This document shows, in pieces, positions 32,419 to 42,200 of a stretch of DNA of 58,801 nt. The position numbers and the translations under genes are program-made. This DNA is from Halorubrum sp. SD626R (GTDB lineage Archaea; Halobacteriota; Halobacteria; Halobacteriales; Haloferacaceae), in the NCBI RefSeq assembly GCF_001261915.1, contig NZ_CVRT01000060.1, positions 1 through 58,801 of the forward strand, written 5' to 3'. Under the pieces are notes generated by a model. It made no database searches. It saw only the letters and a list, made by a program, of their open reading frames with translations, and was not told where the DNA came from. Numbering within the stretch: the first letter of the stretch is position 1; each line of letters begins with the position of its first letter.

Positions 32419-33402
32419 ATGATGCTCGTCCTTTCCGCAGCGGAAGTCGACAAAAATCTTGAACTTGCGAGGCTCGTTGACGTAGTCGATGACGCATTAG
32501 TCAAACAGGCTGCTGGCGAGGTTGAACGCCCCCACCGACCGCATTTCCCAGTCGGTGCGGGTCTCGACGGCGACGAAGCCATCGGAACCGGGATCGCGAT
32601 GCCAGCCTACGTTCACGGGGCGGACCACTACGCGACGAAACTCGTCGGCGTTCACGAGGGGAACGCAAAGCAAGGACTCCCGACGATCAACGCCCAGGTC
32701 GTCCTCACGGAGGCTCGGACGGGCCTCCCGAAGGCGTTGATGGCAGGAACGACAATTACGAACGCTCGGACCGGCTGTATCGGGGCGGTTTCCGTCAGGG
32801 CCTTGGCACCGGAACCGGATGGAGACAGTCTCACACTCGGAATCGTGGGGGCAGGCGCGCAGGCACGGTGGCAGGCGAAAGCGATTGAGACCGTGGCGAC
32901 GCTTTCGGACGTTCGCATCTACTCACCGAGCGAGTCGCGAACGGCGTGTGCAACAGATCTGCGCGAGGCGGATATTCCAGCCCGTGCAGTGGACACGTCG
33001 AGAGACGCCGTGGAGGGAGCCGATGTGGTCGTGACCGCGACGACTGCGACCGAAGCCGTCTTCCCACCCGACGCACTCGATGCGGGGAGTCTCGTCGTCG
33101 CGGTCGGCGCGTTTACGGCGGAGATGCAAGAACTCGACTCGCAGATCCTTGAGCGCGCCGAGCAGACATTCGCCGACGTTCCTGACGAGGCCGCAGAGAC
33201 CGGCGACCTCCTTGCAAGCCATCTCGACGCCGACGATCTGATCGAACTCGGTGTGGCTCTGACAGAGGGGTACGTGCGAAAATCGCCTGATGGGGTGGTA
33301 GTTGTGGTTAGCGTCGGATCCGCCACGCTTGACGCTGCAGCGGGCGAGACAATCTACCGAGAGGCGGTCGAGGCAGATGACGGGACTGAGGTTCCACTGT
33401 AG
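32419..33402 (+). CDS. ornithine cyclodeaminase/mu-crystallin family protein
   Basis: A 327-residue OCD-family protein. The N-terminal part has GIAMPAYVHGADHYATKLVGVHEGN (substrate Lys/Arg region) and GLPTINAQVVLTEARTGLPKALMAGT. The NAD-binding part has LTLGIVGAGAQARWQAKAIETV and DVVVTATTATEAVFPPDAL. The family includes ornithine cyclodeaminase, archaeal alanine dehydrogenase and imine reductases. It cannot be assigned to one of these by eye. Two ATGs are in tandem at 32419 and 32422. It is in the same direction as the Liv genes. Confidence 0.85.
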   Translation: MMLVLSAAEVDKNLELARLVDVVDDALVKQAAGEVERPHRPHFPVGAGLDGDEAIGTGIAMPAYVHGADHYATKLVGVHEGNAKQGLPTINAQVVLTEARTGLPKALMAGTTITNARTGCIGAVSVRALAPEPDGDSLTLGIVGAGAQARWQAKAIETVATLSDVRIYSPSESRTACATDLREADIPARAVDTSRDAVEGADVVVTATTATEAVFPPDALDAGSLVVAVGAFTAEMQELDSQILERAEQTFADVPDEAAETGDLLASHLDADDLIELGVALTEGYVRKSPDGVVVVVSVGSATLDAAAGETIYREAVEADDGTEVPL

Positions 33403-33635
33403 CTAACAGGTTGCGGCTACTATCGGTCGTGGACGACATATCGTTGTCAATCAAGAGAATCAGAATAGTGCCGAGAATCAGCAATAAAAGTCTGTTTTTG
33501 TGAGTTTCCTATCGTTCTATAACTAGTTTAGATCATTTAGCGGTCAAATATACTAATACTCATCTACTTTGTAACTTCGATGTGACCATGGTCTACCGAG
33601 TGTTTAAGTAGTATTGTATGTGAGCGAAAACTGGA

Positions 33636-35000
33636 ATGCCATCAGATATCACGGAACGTGTGGATCGTCGAGCCTTCCTAACCCTCGCCGGAAGCGGAGG
33701 AATTGCCGGCCTTTCAGGCTGTATCGGATTTGGCGGCGATGAAGAGAGTGGCGATGGCGGTGACGGCAGCGGGAGTGACGGTAGTGACAGCGACGGTGGC
33801 GATAGCGGCGATGACGCTCCAGACACGATCGTCTTCGGACAACCCGGTGCGCTGTCTGGCTCGTTCGACTTCCTTCAGCCCGGTGTGTCGCAGGCGGCTG
33901 ACGCCGCAGTCCGCCACATCAACGAGGCTGGCGGGCCTCTCGGTGCGGAGCTAGAGCTCGTTCGCCGAGATACCGCCGTCGACCCGCAGGAAGCACGGAC
34001 CGTCGCGACGCAGTTGGTCGAAAACGACAACGCCGCCGCGATTGTTGGTCTCTTCTCGAGTGAGATCAACCCGCTGTGGGACTACCTTCAGGACCTCCGA
34101 ACGCCCATCGTCACCCCGTGGCCGGGGTCGACGTTCCTCGACACCCGCGGCGGTGACAAGGGCACCCCCAGCGACGTGAGTGACGATGAGTGGGTGTGGC
34201 GGACCGTTGTCGGAGACACCGTCCACACTGGTGGGAGCGCCGTCTATGCGCTTGAAGAAGGGTTCGAGACGCTCGGAATCATCAACGGCAACACCGAGGG
34301 CGAGCGGAGCTACGTCGACGGATTCCTCTCCGTCTACGAGCAAAACGGGGGAACTGTCGCCGAGCGAGTGGAGGTCGAACTGGGGAGTTCGAGCTACCAG
34401 TCGGCGCTCAGCCGACTCTTTGACGCCGACTTCGACGCCTTCCTCGTGAGCATGCCGCAGGAGTCGGCGATCACGGCTCTCAGTGACTGGTCCGACGGCG
34501 GCTACGGGCGTCAGCCCATCCTCTCGGACACCCTGGCACAGCAGGCTGTTATCGATCAGGTTGGCAGCGACCTCCACGGCGCGTGGGTCGCCTCACCTGG
34601 TCGTTCAGGCCCAAGCTACGACACGTTCGAGGACATTTATAATGAAGAAGGTGACGCCGAGATCAACGGCTGGACGCCGCCGTCGTGGGACTCCGTCCAG
34701 GTAACGGCGCTCGCTATCGAGCGCGCCGGCTCGACGAACCCCGAGGCGATCCAGAAAAACCTCGGTCCGGTGAGTCGCGGCGAGGGGACGACTGTCAGCA
34801 CCTTCGCGGAAGGTAAGGAGGCGCTCGCCAACGGTGAGGAGATCACCTACCGAGGCGCCGCGACGCCAACGGACTTCACCGAGCACGGCAACGTCTTCGG
34901 GAGTGTGACGATCAGCACTGCCGAGTCCGGTGGCTTCGTCGAAACCACCGAGGTCGCCGCCGAAGACGTCCGTGAGTACGTCGCGGAAGGCGAATACTAA
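33636..35000 (+). CDS. livK: branched-chain-type ABC transporter, substrate-binding lipoprotein
   Basis: A 454-residue Leu/Ile/Val-binding type (Peripla_BP_6) protein. The Tat signal is DRRAFLTLAGSGGIAGLSGC, with the lipobox Cys at about residue 29, followed by an Asp/Gly/Ser linker. The mature part begins DTIVFGQPGALSGSFDFLQPG and has AVRHINEAGGPLGAELELV, then LFSSEINPLWDYLQD. A TATA-like TGTTTAAGTA (33601-33610) precedes the start by about 30 bases. It delivers substrate to the LivHM pore; specificity among amino acids, amides and others is open. Confidence 0.9.
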   Translation: MPSDITERVDRRAFLTLAGSGGIAGLSGCIGFGGDEESGDGGDGSGSDGSDSDGGDSGDDAPDTIVFGQPGALSGSFDFLQPGVSQAADAAVRHINEAGGPLGAELELVRRDTAVDPQEARTVATQLVENDNAAAIVGLFSSEINPLWDYLQDLRTPIVTPWPGSTFLDTRGGDKGTPSDVSDDEWVWRTVVGDTVHTGGSAVYALEEGFETLGIINGNTEGERSYVDGFLSVYEQNGGTVAERVEVELGSSSYQSALSRLFDADFDAFLVSMPQESAITALSDWSDGGYGRQPILSDTLAQQAVIDQVGSDLHGAWVASPGRSGPSYDTFEDIYNEEGDAEINGWTPPSWDSVQVTALAIERAGSTNPEAIQKNLGPVSRGEGTTVSTFAEGKEALANGEEITYRGAATPTDFTEHGNVFGSVTISTAESGGFVETTEVAAEDVREYVAEGEY

Positions 35001-35005
35001 CCGCG

Positions 35006-35920
35006 ATGGGGCTACTTCAGGAGATCATATTCGGACTGGTCACCGGGTCATATATCGCGATCGCTGCGATCGGGTTTACACTGATCTACGGGATCGTGAA
35101 CATGATCAACTTCGCGTACGGGGAGTACATCTCCATCGGAGCCTTCATCGGGTTCCTCGCCGCGAACACCCTGCCCGGCCCGCTTCCAGTCGCGGTCGTC
35201 GTGGCGATGATCGGCGGTGGCATCGTCAGTATCATCTTGGCCCGTGGTTTTTTCACCCCGATCAACCACACCGGACCGGTCCCGATGTTGTTGACATCGA
35301 TCGGCCTCGGAATCGTTCTCCGGAATGGACTCCGACTCGTTGGCGGCCGAAGCGCCCGCTACTTCGAGACAGAGACGTCGACGTTCCAGTTTGACGCGAT
35401 TCCGGACCTTCCGGTCGGACCCGTCGACCTCCTCGGCGACTTCTTCGTCACATCCGAACAGCTGGTTGTGGTGGGGTCAGCAGTGGCGGTGTTCGCGTCC
35501 ATCCATCTCTTGTTGACCCGAACAGACGTGGGAATCGCGATGCGGGCGATGGGCGACGACGAAAGCTTAGCGCGGGTTCGCGGTATCGACACCCAGTTGA
35601 TCCGCGACAGCGTCTGGGTGCTCGCCGGCGTTCTCGCCGGACTCGCAGGCGTGCTGATGGCGGTCCAGACGAACGTCAGCGCCGACACCGGGTTCAGCCA
35701 CATCCTGCAGATACTCTCTGCAGCCATCCTCGGCGGGGCTGGAAGCCCGTACGGGGCGATCCTCGGAGCGTACGTCATCGGCCTTGTGTTGGCCGTCTCG
35801 ACGGCGTTCCTCCCCTCGTCGATGACCGGCTTGTCGTCTGCGGTGGCGTTCGTGATTCTGATCGCCGTACTGCTCGTCAAACCCAGCGGGATTGCCGGAA
35901 CAGAGGTGCGTGAGGCGTGA
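35006..35920 (+). CDS. livH: branched-chain-type ABC transporter permease (LivH)
   Basis: A 304-residue permease with about eight hydrophobic helices. Family features: GLVTGSYIAIAAIGFTLIYGIVNMINFAYGEY at the N-terminus, GIAMRAMGDDESLARVRGID (cytoplasmic coupling loop), and LAGLAGVLMAV then ILSAAILGGAGSPYGAILGA. It starts five bases after livK and overlaps livM by four bases, so the five liv genes form one operon. Confidence 0.93.
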   Translation: MGLLQEIIFGLVTGSYIAIAAIGFTLIYGIVNMINFAYGEYISIGAFIGFLAANTLPGPLPVAVVVAMIGGGIVSIILARGFFTPINHTGPVPMLLTSIGLGIVLRNGLRLVGGRSARYFETETSTFQFDAIPDLPVGPVDLLGDFFVTSEQLVVVGSAVAVFASIHLLLTRTDVGIAMRAMGDDESLARVRGIDTQLIRDSVWVLAGVLAGLAGVLMAVQTNVSADTGFSHILQILSAAILGGAGSPYGAILGAYVIGLVLAVSTAFLPSSMTGLSSAVAFVILIAVLLVKPSGIAGTEVREA

Positions 35921-36960
35921 GCGTTCTCGATCGGCTCCCATCCGGACGCGGAGACCGAGCCCTGATTGCGGGACTCGTCTGTCTCCTCCTCGGCGCGCTG
36001 TTCGCGGTGACGCCACTTCGCGCCCAACTCCCGAGTGCGCTCTACGTCTTCGTCGAAGTCGGGATCCTCTTTGTGATCTACGGGATCCTCGTACTGGGGC
36101 TTGACCTTCAGTACGGTCACACCGGCCTCGTCAACTTTGGCCACGTCGTCTTCTTTGCAGTCGGTGCGTACGCGACTGCGATGCTCACGGCACAGGACAC
36201 ATTTGCGGGGATCGGCTTGGGGTATCCCTGGCCGTTAGGACTCGCCGTCGGTGTGATCGCGGCCGCGATCCTCGGGGCAGCCGTCAGCCTCACCTCGATC
36301 CGACTCCGCGGCGACTTCCTCGCGATCGTGACGCTTGCGACAGCGGAGATATTCCACTCAATCTTCGTCAACTTCGAGAACATCTTCGGGGGGAACGTCG
36401 GCATCCTCGGCGTGCCACGACCGATCGCTTCGCTCGTCTCCGACAGCGACACCCGCCTCGTCGCCACGCTTCTCGTCTTGGGTGGAGTCACCCTCGTCAC
36501 TCTCGCAGTCGTCACTCGACTGACCGATGCGCCGTACGGGCGCGTCCTCCGGGCGATCCGGGCTGACGAACTCGTGACGCGCTCCGTGGGGAAATCCACG
36601 ATAACCTACAAAACGCAAGCGTTCGTCTACGGCGCGGCACTTGCAGGCCTCGCCGGAGGGTTGTTCGCGCTGTACAACGGTGCGGTCGCACCCGGCTTCT
36701 TCACGATTCAGGTAACGGTCACCGTCTGGATCGGGATGCTACTCGGCGGCGCAGCGAACCACCGAGCAGTGCTCGCCGGGTTGTCGATAATTATGGGGCT
36801 TCGGCTCATCTCCCGGTTCGCACTCAACGTGACGCCGGTCTCCGGCGACGTGTTCGCCTCAATTCGGCTCATCGTCGTCGGCCTGATCCTCGTTGCAGTA
36901 ATCCGCTATCGCCCTGCCGGAATCTGGGGCGACCCGCAGGAGTTGGGGGTGGACCAATGA
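35917..36960 (+). CDS. livM: branched-chain-type ABC transporter permease (LivM)
   Basis: A 347-residue permease from GTG 35917, overlapping livH in GTGA. It shows ILVLGLDLQYGHTGLVNFGHVVFFAVGAYATA and GAAVSLTSIRLRGDFLAIVTLATAEI, the LivM hallmark segments. The coupling loop is YGRVLRAIRADELVTRSVGKS. It ends MLLGGAANHRAVLAG and a terminal YRPAGIWGD. It forms the pore with LivH. Confidence 0.93.
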   Translation: MSVLDRLPSGRGDRALIAGLVCLLLGALFAVTPLRAQLPSALYVFVEVGILFVIYGILVLGLDLQYGHTGLVNFGHVVFFAVGAYATAMLTAQDTFAGIGLGYPWPLGLAVGVIAAAILGAAVSLTSIRLRGDFLAIVTLATAEIFHSIFVNFENIFGGNVGILGVPRPIASLVSDSDTRLVATLLVLGGVTLVTLAVVTRLTDAPYGRVLRAIRADELVTRSVGKSTITYKTQAFVYGAALAGLAGGLFALYNGAVAPGFFTIQVTVTVWIGMLLGGAANHRAVLAGLSIIMGLRLISRFALNVTPVSGDVFASIRLIVVGLILVAVIRYRPAGIWGDPQELGVDQ

Positions 36961-37721
36961 GCCTCCTCTCCGCGGAGGGCCTCGTGAAGGAGTTCGGGGG
37001 CCTGCGAGCGATAGACGGGCTTTCGGTGTCGATAGAAGACGGAGAGCTCGTCGGCGTGATGGGACCCAACGGCGCAGGAAAATCGACGTTCTTCAACTGC
37101 GTCAGCGGCGTCATCTCACCCGACGGCGGCACCGTCAGTCTCAAAGGCTCCGACGTGACGGGCGATTCGCCCGAGTCATTGGCACATCGTGGGTTGGTGC
37201 GGACGTTCCAGAACACCCGCGAGTTGGAGACGATGACGGTCCGAGACAACGTGCGGCTCGCCGCTCCAGACCAGCCGGGCGAACGGACGCTTCCCGCGCT
37301 GCTTCGCAGCGGTTCAATGCAGGAGCGAGAGGGGACCGTCCGAGAGCGGGCAGATGAACTGATCGAGATGTTCGAACTGGATCACCTCGCCGACGAATAC
37401 AGCAGCAACCTGTCCGGCGGCCAACGGAAGCTGCTTGAGCTCGCGCGTACGCTGATGCTCGATCCAGACGTACTCATGCTCGATGAGCCGTTCGCGGGCG
37501 TCAACCCGACGTTGACTCGTGAGATTGCAGACCACGTGCGCGACCTCAACGAGGACGGGATGACGGTCGTAATCATTGAACACGAGCTCGAAACGTTGAC
37601 TGAGCTCGTTGACCGGCTGATCGTCCTCCAACAAGGGCAACTGCTCGTTGAGGGTGACCCGGAGATGGTCCTCAAAGACGAGCGTGTGATCGAGGCGTAT
37701 CTCGGCGGTGATGCCAAATGA
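36957..37721 (+). CDS. livG: branched-chain-type ABC transporter ATPase (LivG)
   Basis: A 254-residue ATPase. Walker A is GPNGAGKSTFFN, the Q-loop region is LVRTFQNTRELETMT, the signature LSGGQRKLLELAR and Walker B VLMLDEPFAGVNP, with the LivG-type FAGVNP after the Glu. It overlaps livM by four bases (ATGA). It powers the LivHM transporter together with LivF. Confidence 0.94.
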   Translation: MSLLSAEGLVKEFGGLRAIDGLSVSIEDGELVGVMGPNGAGKSTFFNCVSGVISPDGGTVSLKGSDVTGDSPESLAHRGLVRTFQNTRELETMTVRDNVRLAAPDQPGERTLPALLRSGSMQEREGTVRERADELIEMFELDHLADEYSSNLSGGQRKLLELARTLMLDPDVLMLDEPFAGVNPTLTREIADHVRDLNEDGMTVVIIEHELETLTELVDRLIVLQQGQLLVEGDPEMVLKDERVIEAYLGGDAK

Positions 37722-38422
37722 GCCTGCTTGATGTCGTCGATCTTGACGCGGGATACGGCGACCTTCAAGTTCTCTCTGGCGTTGATCTCCACGTCGACGA
37801 CGGCGAGTACGTGACAATTGTCGGGCCAAACGGCGCCGGCAAATCGACGGTGATGAAAACGATTGTCGGGATTGCGGCCTGTCTAGGCGGGTCGATCGAG
37901 TACCAAGGGACGGACATCTCTGGGCTGTCCCCAGAGGAGGTAGTCCGCGAGCGGATCGGCTACGTCCCACAAACGGACAACGTCTTCCCGACGCTGACTG
38001 TCGAGGAGAACCTGCGGCTCGGCGCGTACGTGCTCGACGAGATGCCGACCGACCGCAAACGCGATGTCTACGATCGCTTCCCGGCGCTCGCCGGCCGAAC
38101 AGATGAGGATGCTGGTTCCCTCTCAGGCGGCCAACAGCAGATGCTTGCGATGGGGTGTGCGCTGATGCTCGATCCCGACGTGTTGCTCTTAGACGAGCCC
38201 AGTGCGGGGCTCGCACCCGATCTCGTCGACGACATGTTCGACCGGGTAGACGAGATCAACGAGGCGGGCACCACGATCCTCATGGTGGAACAAAATGCGA
38301 AAGAGGCGTTGCGACGCTGCGATCGCGGCTACGTCCTCGCCAACGGGGAGAACCGCTACGAGGATGACGGCGACTCGCTCCTCAATGATGAAAACGTTCG
38401 TCGGGAGTTCCTCGGCGGATAA
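37718..38422 (+). CDS. livF: branched-chain-type ABC transporter ATPase (LivF)
   Basis: A 234-residue ATPase. Walker A GPNGAGKSTVMK, IGYVPQTDNVFPTLTVEENL, signature LSGGQQQMLAMGCALM, Walker B VLLLDEPSAGLAPDLV, and MVEQNAKEALRRCDRGYVL at the end. These are LivF-type features. It overlaps livG in ATGA and ends the operon; the following 38423-38497 shows no gene. Confidence 0.94.
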   Translation: MSLLDVVDLDAGYGDLQVLSGVDLHVDDGEYVTIVGPNGAGKSTVMKTIVGIAACLGGSIEYQGTDISGLSPEEVVRERIGYVPQTDNVFPTLTVEENLRLGAYVLDEMPTDRKRDVYDRFPALAGRTDEDAGSLSGGQQQMLAMGCALMLDPDVLLLDEPSAGLAPDLVDDMFDRVDEINEAGTTILMVEQNAKEALRRCDRGYVLANGENRYEDDGDSLLNDENVRREFLGG

Positions 38423-38497
38423 CGGTTCGACCGCGGACCACAATTTTTGGTACGGCCTCTCCTCGTAGGTGTCACCCCTCAATGGTTCCTTTTTTCT

Positions 38498-39352
38498 CTA
38501 GGGTTCTATGTCGACAATCCCGAGATACGGATACCCCGACGGGTAGGTTACAGAGAGCCACTCGACAGTTCGGTCGGCAAGCGAACCCGTAGTGCTGTCG
38601 TCTAACGGAAGCATTCGTTCGGCGTCCTCTGTCCGTTGCTCCTCACCGAGCAGATACGCGACTGGTCGGGGGCCGAAGGCCGCAAGCCGCTCTGCGAGTT
38701 GGCCGTCGCCGCGCGGTTCTGCAAGCACCACCGGGAGTCCGGGGAACGATGCCGTCTTGGCGTCAAAAATGTCGCTGTTACCAATCTCTGGTCCGTCCGC
38801 GTCGAATGCCTTCTCAAACTCTGCGATTCCGGCGTCGAGGTCACCGACGCCGAGAACGACCGTATCGACTCCAGTGATCGACGACGATGCCAGATCACCT
38901 GTTGGCTGGACCCGCCGTTTGCGGGGAGTTCGGTCGCTGATGAGAAACGGGAGCGTCGAGCCTGGATCGCCTTCCTCGAGGTAGGTAAGATCCCACTCAA
39001 CAAGCGTTCCATCCTCTCGAGTCCGTTTGTACTCCGAGGGGCCGTCGACGTGGATGCCCCGGTCGCGGAGGTCAGCACTCGCGGTATCAATATCGTTAAC
39101 GTCGACGGCCCAGGCACATGGGCCGCCATCTCCGTGAATAGGACCATGCCACCACGGCGACTCGGCGTCAGGCTCTAGCGTCGAAATGAGTTCGATGTAG
39201 CTTCCGTCCCGAAACCCAACAATTGCCATGTGCGTGACGCCGTTCGAGTGACGGCCGCCGTACTCCACCGGGAGGCCAGCATCGCTGAATGCATCGACGA
39301 GACGGTCCAGATCTCGTCCTGCGACCGTGACATGGTCGATTTGGAGGTCCAT
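38498..39352 (-). CDS. VOC/glyoxalase-like domain protein
   Basis: A 284-residue protein with a vicinal-oxygen-chelate fold. It begins LQIDHVTVAGRDLDRLVDAF (metal His), continues HSNGVTHMAIVGFRDGSYIELIS (His and Glu in the GxxYIEL pattern), and has a second module DTVVLGVGDLDAGIAEFEKAF in the C-terminal half. It resembles the glyoxalase_3-type (PF13468) proteins. Substrate is unknown. It converges with livF and lies between the Liv island and the polymerase chimera. Confidence 0.75.
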   Translation of the reverse strand: MDLQIDHVTVAGRDLDRLVDAFSDAGLPVEYGGRHSNGVTHMAIVGFRDGSYIELISTLEPDAESPWWHGPIHGDGGPCAWAVDVNDIDTASADLRDRGIHVDGPSEYKRTREDGTLVEWDLTYLEEGDPGSTLPFLISDRTPRKRRVQPTGDLASSSITGVDTVVLGVGDLDAGIAEFEKAFDADGPEIGNSDIFDAKTASFPGLPVVLAEPRGDGQLAERLAAFGPRPVAYLLGEEQRTEDAERMLPLDDSTTGSLADRTVEWLSVTYPSGYPYLGIVDIEP

Positions 39353-39422
39353 ATGTGGAGGGCGAAAGCGACCATCAAATACGTTCCGGCGACGGCGCTG
39401 CGACTGTTGTCAGAATCCTGTT

Positions 39423-41192
39423 CTATACTTTGCGTTCTCGTCCCGATGGCGGCGTGAGGGGGAGGTCCGCGTCGATCTCGTCGTACCACACAACGGAGCG
39501 CTTCGCGCTGCCGTTCTCTTCGAACTCGAGGAGGCCGTAGTCGGCCAGCTCGTTTACGTTGTTGAGAACCTCTGGTGGGTTCCGGTCAACAAGGCGAGCG
39601 AGTTCATGGATACTCCCCGGCTCGTGTGCAACGATTGCTTCGAGGAGTTCGAGGTTGGTCGATCGAAAGACGCGACCGAGCGCCTCGAGGTTTTCGCGGT
39701 CATCATCGTCGACGTCGGGGTCCGGCGTCACCCAGATGGAGTCGACGATCCCGTGGACGACGCACCAGCCGCCTTCCTCCAACTGCTGTTTCGCCGTCAG
39801 CAGAATCTCGCGAGCAAACGCGTTGATTGCCTCGTGGCACTCGATACGACCGAACTTCGCGGTGCTGAATCCCTGATATCCGAAGCAAGCCACCAGGATC
39901 CATTTCAGTGCGCCCGATCGCCCCTCGAGTTCCGCCAGCCGGTCCTCGTCGGGGTCGTCTCGTTTCTTCTCGCGACGGACGGCCGCCTTGATCTCGTCGC
40001 GCGCGTCGATGATCGGCTGGAGCACGTCGACGAGGTAGCCTCGATCGTCACAAATCGAGTATCCGAGGCCGGGGACGTCGTCGCGGTCGCTGTGGCAGTC
40101 ACAACGGATGACGTCCGGCGAGACGTTCCGGGTACAGATGATGTTCGGATACAGCGAGGAGAAGTCAAGTTCGTGGACGTTCTCGTGGAGGCCGACCTCG
40201 GGTGCGAAGATGAACCCGCCACGGTCGGCGTTATGGAGCGTCCCCATCGGTTTGTAAAGCTCATGCCGCCAGGAGTTCCACGGGATGAGGACGCCGCGGT
40301 CGTGAGCCTCACAAATCTGGATCGCCGTGAGCACGTTCCCGATCGACGCCCACGCGAGCTCCTGAACGGGCTTTTTCGAGCGCGACACGAGGTCGAGGAC
40401 GCCGTCGAGGTTCGTCTCCCCGTAGAAGAACGTGTTTGACTCGTCGATGATCGCGCGGCCGGGCACGTTGTACCGCGCTGGGGAGTGACCGACGCGGCCG
40501 TAGCTCGAGTACGTCGACCGACTCGCGAGCTGCTGGTAGTCGACGTCCGGCCACCGACTCAGCGAGAAGTCGTCGACGCCGGCGTCCGTCGCCATCTCGT
40601 ACAGAGTCGGGACAATCTCACTCGTCGAGCAGACCAGAATATCCGGACCGTGTCTCTCGATCGCCGCTTGAACGGTGGTGAGGATGTCTCCTGCTGACCC
40701 GGTAACAGTCTCGCCGGCAACTGTGAGCTCGCCATACGTGTCCTTGCTGGTCTCGGTTACTGGAACACCGAGCCGGAGTGTTGACAGTTCTGCCGTCGGC
40801 GTTGGATCGCAATTCGCCTCCAGACAGTACCGGAATCCTCGCGAGAAATCGACGTTGAAGCAGGCGAGATCGCCGACTGGATGCGCTGATAGCTGTCGGG
40901 CCTGTCGCGCAAGCGGTGTGACGCGGTCGACATGGTTGACGTCGACAACGAGAGCGGACTCGCAGTCACGACGAAATCCGGGCCGCCGGGATACGATCTC
41001 GGTCGCGACGACATTCGGGTGTCGTTCATATTGTGCGCGAAGTGGTGTGAGATCGATGTCGGTGTCAGGGTCACGTGCTGTGACGTAAAACCGGGGCGTG
41101 TAGTCGTCGCGTTCGGTCATGGTGGCGCTATCATCGGTCGCTTCCCATTCAAGAACGCGACCATCGTCAAGGAAATCAATCGTGAACGTCAT
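39423..41192 (-). pseudogene. polB: chimera: family B DNA polymerase N-terminus fused to TumA C-terminus
   Basis: A 589-residue frame. Residues 1-500 are an archaeal family B polymerase: an N-terminal/exonuclease-like part, motif A HELDFSSLYPNIICTRN, motif B KWILVACFGYQGFSTAKFGR, and motif C region VVHGIVDSIWVTPDPD. From about residue 501 the sequence switches to GRVFRSTNLELLEAIVAHEP and continues to the end as the TumA winged-helix domain, nearly identical to 4648-4922. The switch lies at ACCTCGAG (39684-39691, minus strand), shared by both parents. The thumb is missing; its remains are at 30371-30788. Polymerase activity is unlikely, yet the frame is intact. Confidence 0.85.
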
Positions 41193-41366
41193 TTGCGTAA
41201 GTCACCCACTTACCATTCTATACACCGAAATCTCGCATAATCGCCGGTGTGTCTGTTCCGGATTTCGGGAAACGAGGATCGTCTCGATAGAAACAGCGCG
41301 CCCTCGGAAATTCATTCCTTTACCCACTTTCCGGAATCGCTTCCGAGTTTGATATCCGAACCCGTG

Positions 41367-41408
41367 TTAACCAACAGACTGGCTGTATCACAGAATTTTG
41401 TTGGTTAA
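41367..41408. promoter_or_regulatory. IR-C: TTAACCAACA-N22-TGTTGGTTAA
   Basis: Perfect arms at 41367-41376 and 41399-41408, in the 311-bp gap between the polB-chimera start (41192) and the end of the next gene. The only downstream gene it could control is polB, 175 bases away. Nothing else in this gap was recognised apart from a TTTCAACAGA stretch at 41466 reminiscent of an IS5-type end. Confidence 0.7.
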
Positions 41409-41503
41409 ACCGAAACATTTGGATTCTCCGAGCTAGACCTGCCGATCGAAATTATGTTCGCTGAGGTTTCAACAGACTTCGTCAAATGAAATGGAGGCTC
41501 CCG

Positions 41504-42106
41504 CTACGCAACTTGGCGGACGTGAGCTTTGACAGCTTGATAGAGCCCGTCGAAATCATCGAACTCATCGACTGTAACGTGCCAGCGGTCTGAAATCCCA
41601 TCGATCATCGAACTTTCGACGTTCTGTTCGCCAAGGAACAGCACTTCTTCACGGAGTTCCTGTGACGAGAGATGTTCACAGACAGATCCGATCTCGATTC
41701 CTACACCGAGGTTGTCGCCCATTGCCGGAGCAATAAAGACAGTTGCAACGGATGCTTTAGTAAATTCGACACTTTGGGTAGCAGCGTCCATTTCGTAGAG
41801 CGGGATTTCAGGATCCGTCGCGAGAAAGGCATTGACTCCTCGCTCTTTTCGGAGTCGTCGGCGGAGTTCGATGAGGAGCCAGAGTGCCTCATCCGCGTCA
41901 AAGTCAGTTTCAGTAGATTGGAGGTTTTGGACTGCTTCGTCAAGTGTAGTTCGCGTCGTGGCTACGCCTAGCTCGGTAGAGGGTGACTCGTAGGGTGGAT
42001 AGGACTTGTAGGGTCCCATCAAATAGACCAAAAGTCGGGGCTTGGAGATCTCTGTCTCGCTGAGGTAGGGGCTTGTTTCGAGTGCCTCGATCAACCGCTC
42101 TTCCAT
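41504..42106 (-). CDS. DUF7509-like protein, possible nucleoside-deoxyribosyltransferase-like fold
   Basis: A 200-residue protein. After SKPRLLVYLMGPYKSYPPYE, whose MGP motif after a hydrophobic strand resembles nucleoside 2-deoxyribosyltransferase/TIR-type folds, come LWLLIELRRRLRKERGVNAF and IPLYEMDAATQSVEFTKAS, then ATVFIAPAMGDNLGVGIEIGS. The last part matches the hallmark hydrophobic strand and GxG-IEIG turn of such folds. Haloarchaeal proteins of this type are placed, as I recall, in DUF7509. It is transcribed divergently from an HTH gene, a pair arrangement that suggests a regulated stress or defence effector; no activity is proven. Confidence 0.6.
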   Translation of the reverse strand: MEERLIEALETSPYLSETEISKPRLLVYLMGPYKSYPPYESPSTELGVATTRTTLDEAVQNLQSTETDFDADEALWLLIELRRRLRKERGVNAFLATDPEIPLYEMDAATQSVEFTKASVATVFIAPAMGDNLGVGIEIGSVCEHLSSQELREEVLFLGEQNVESSMIDGISDRWHVTVDEFDDFDGLYQAVKAHVRQVA

Positions 42107-42200
42107 TATCCGTTACTCAATTCGGTGGACCAAATAGTTGGATGGTCTCGCCGCAACCATAGTAAAAAATTTTAATATGGTGGGGGACCAACTGAGTTAT

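Noticed and set aside
39355..39540. Similarity of short frames near 4496-4934 and 39327-39600 on the non-coding strand
   Set aside because: It is explained fully by the duplicated tumA 3' segment and is not an extra gene pair.
41466..41476. TTTCAACAGAC as another IS5-type inverted end
   Set aside because: Only the inner 10 bases match and the outer GGCTC part is missing, so it is too weak to call.
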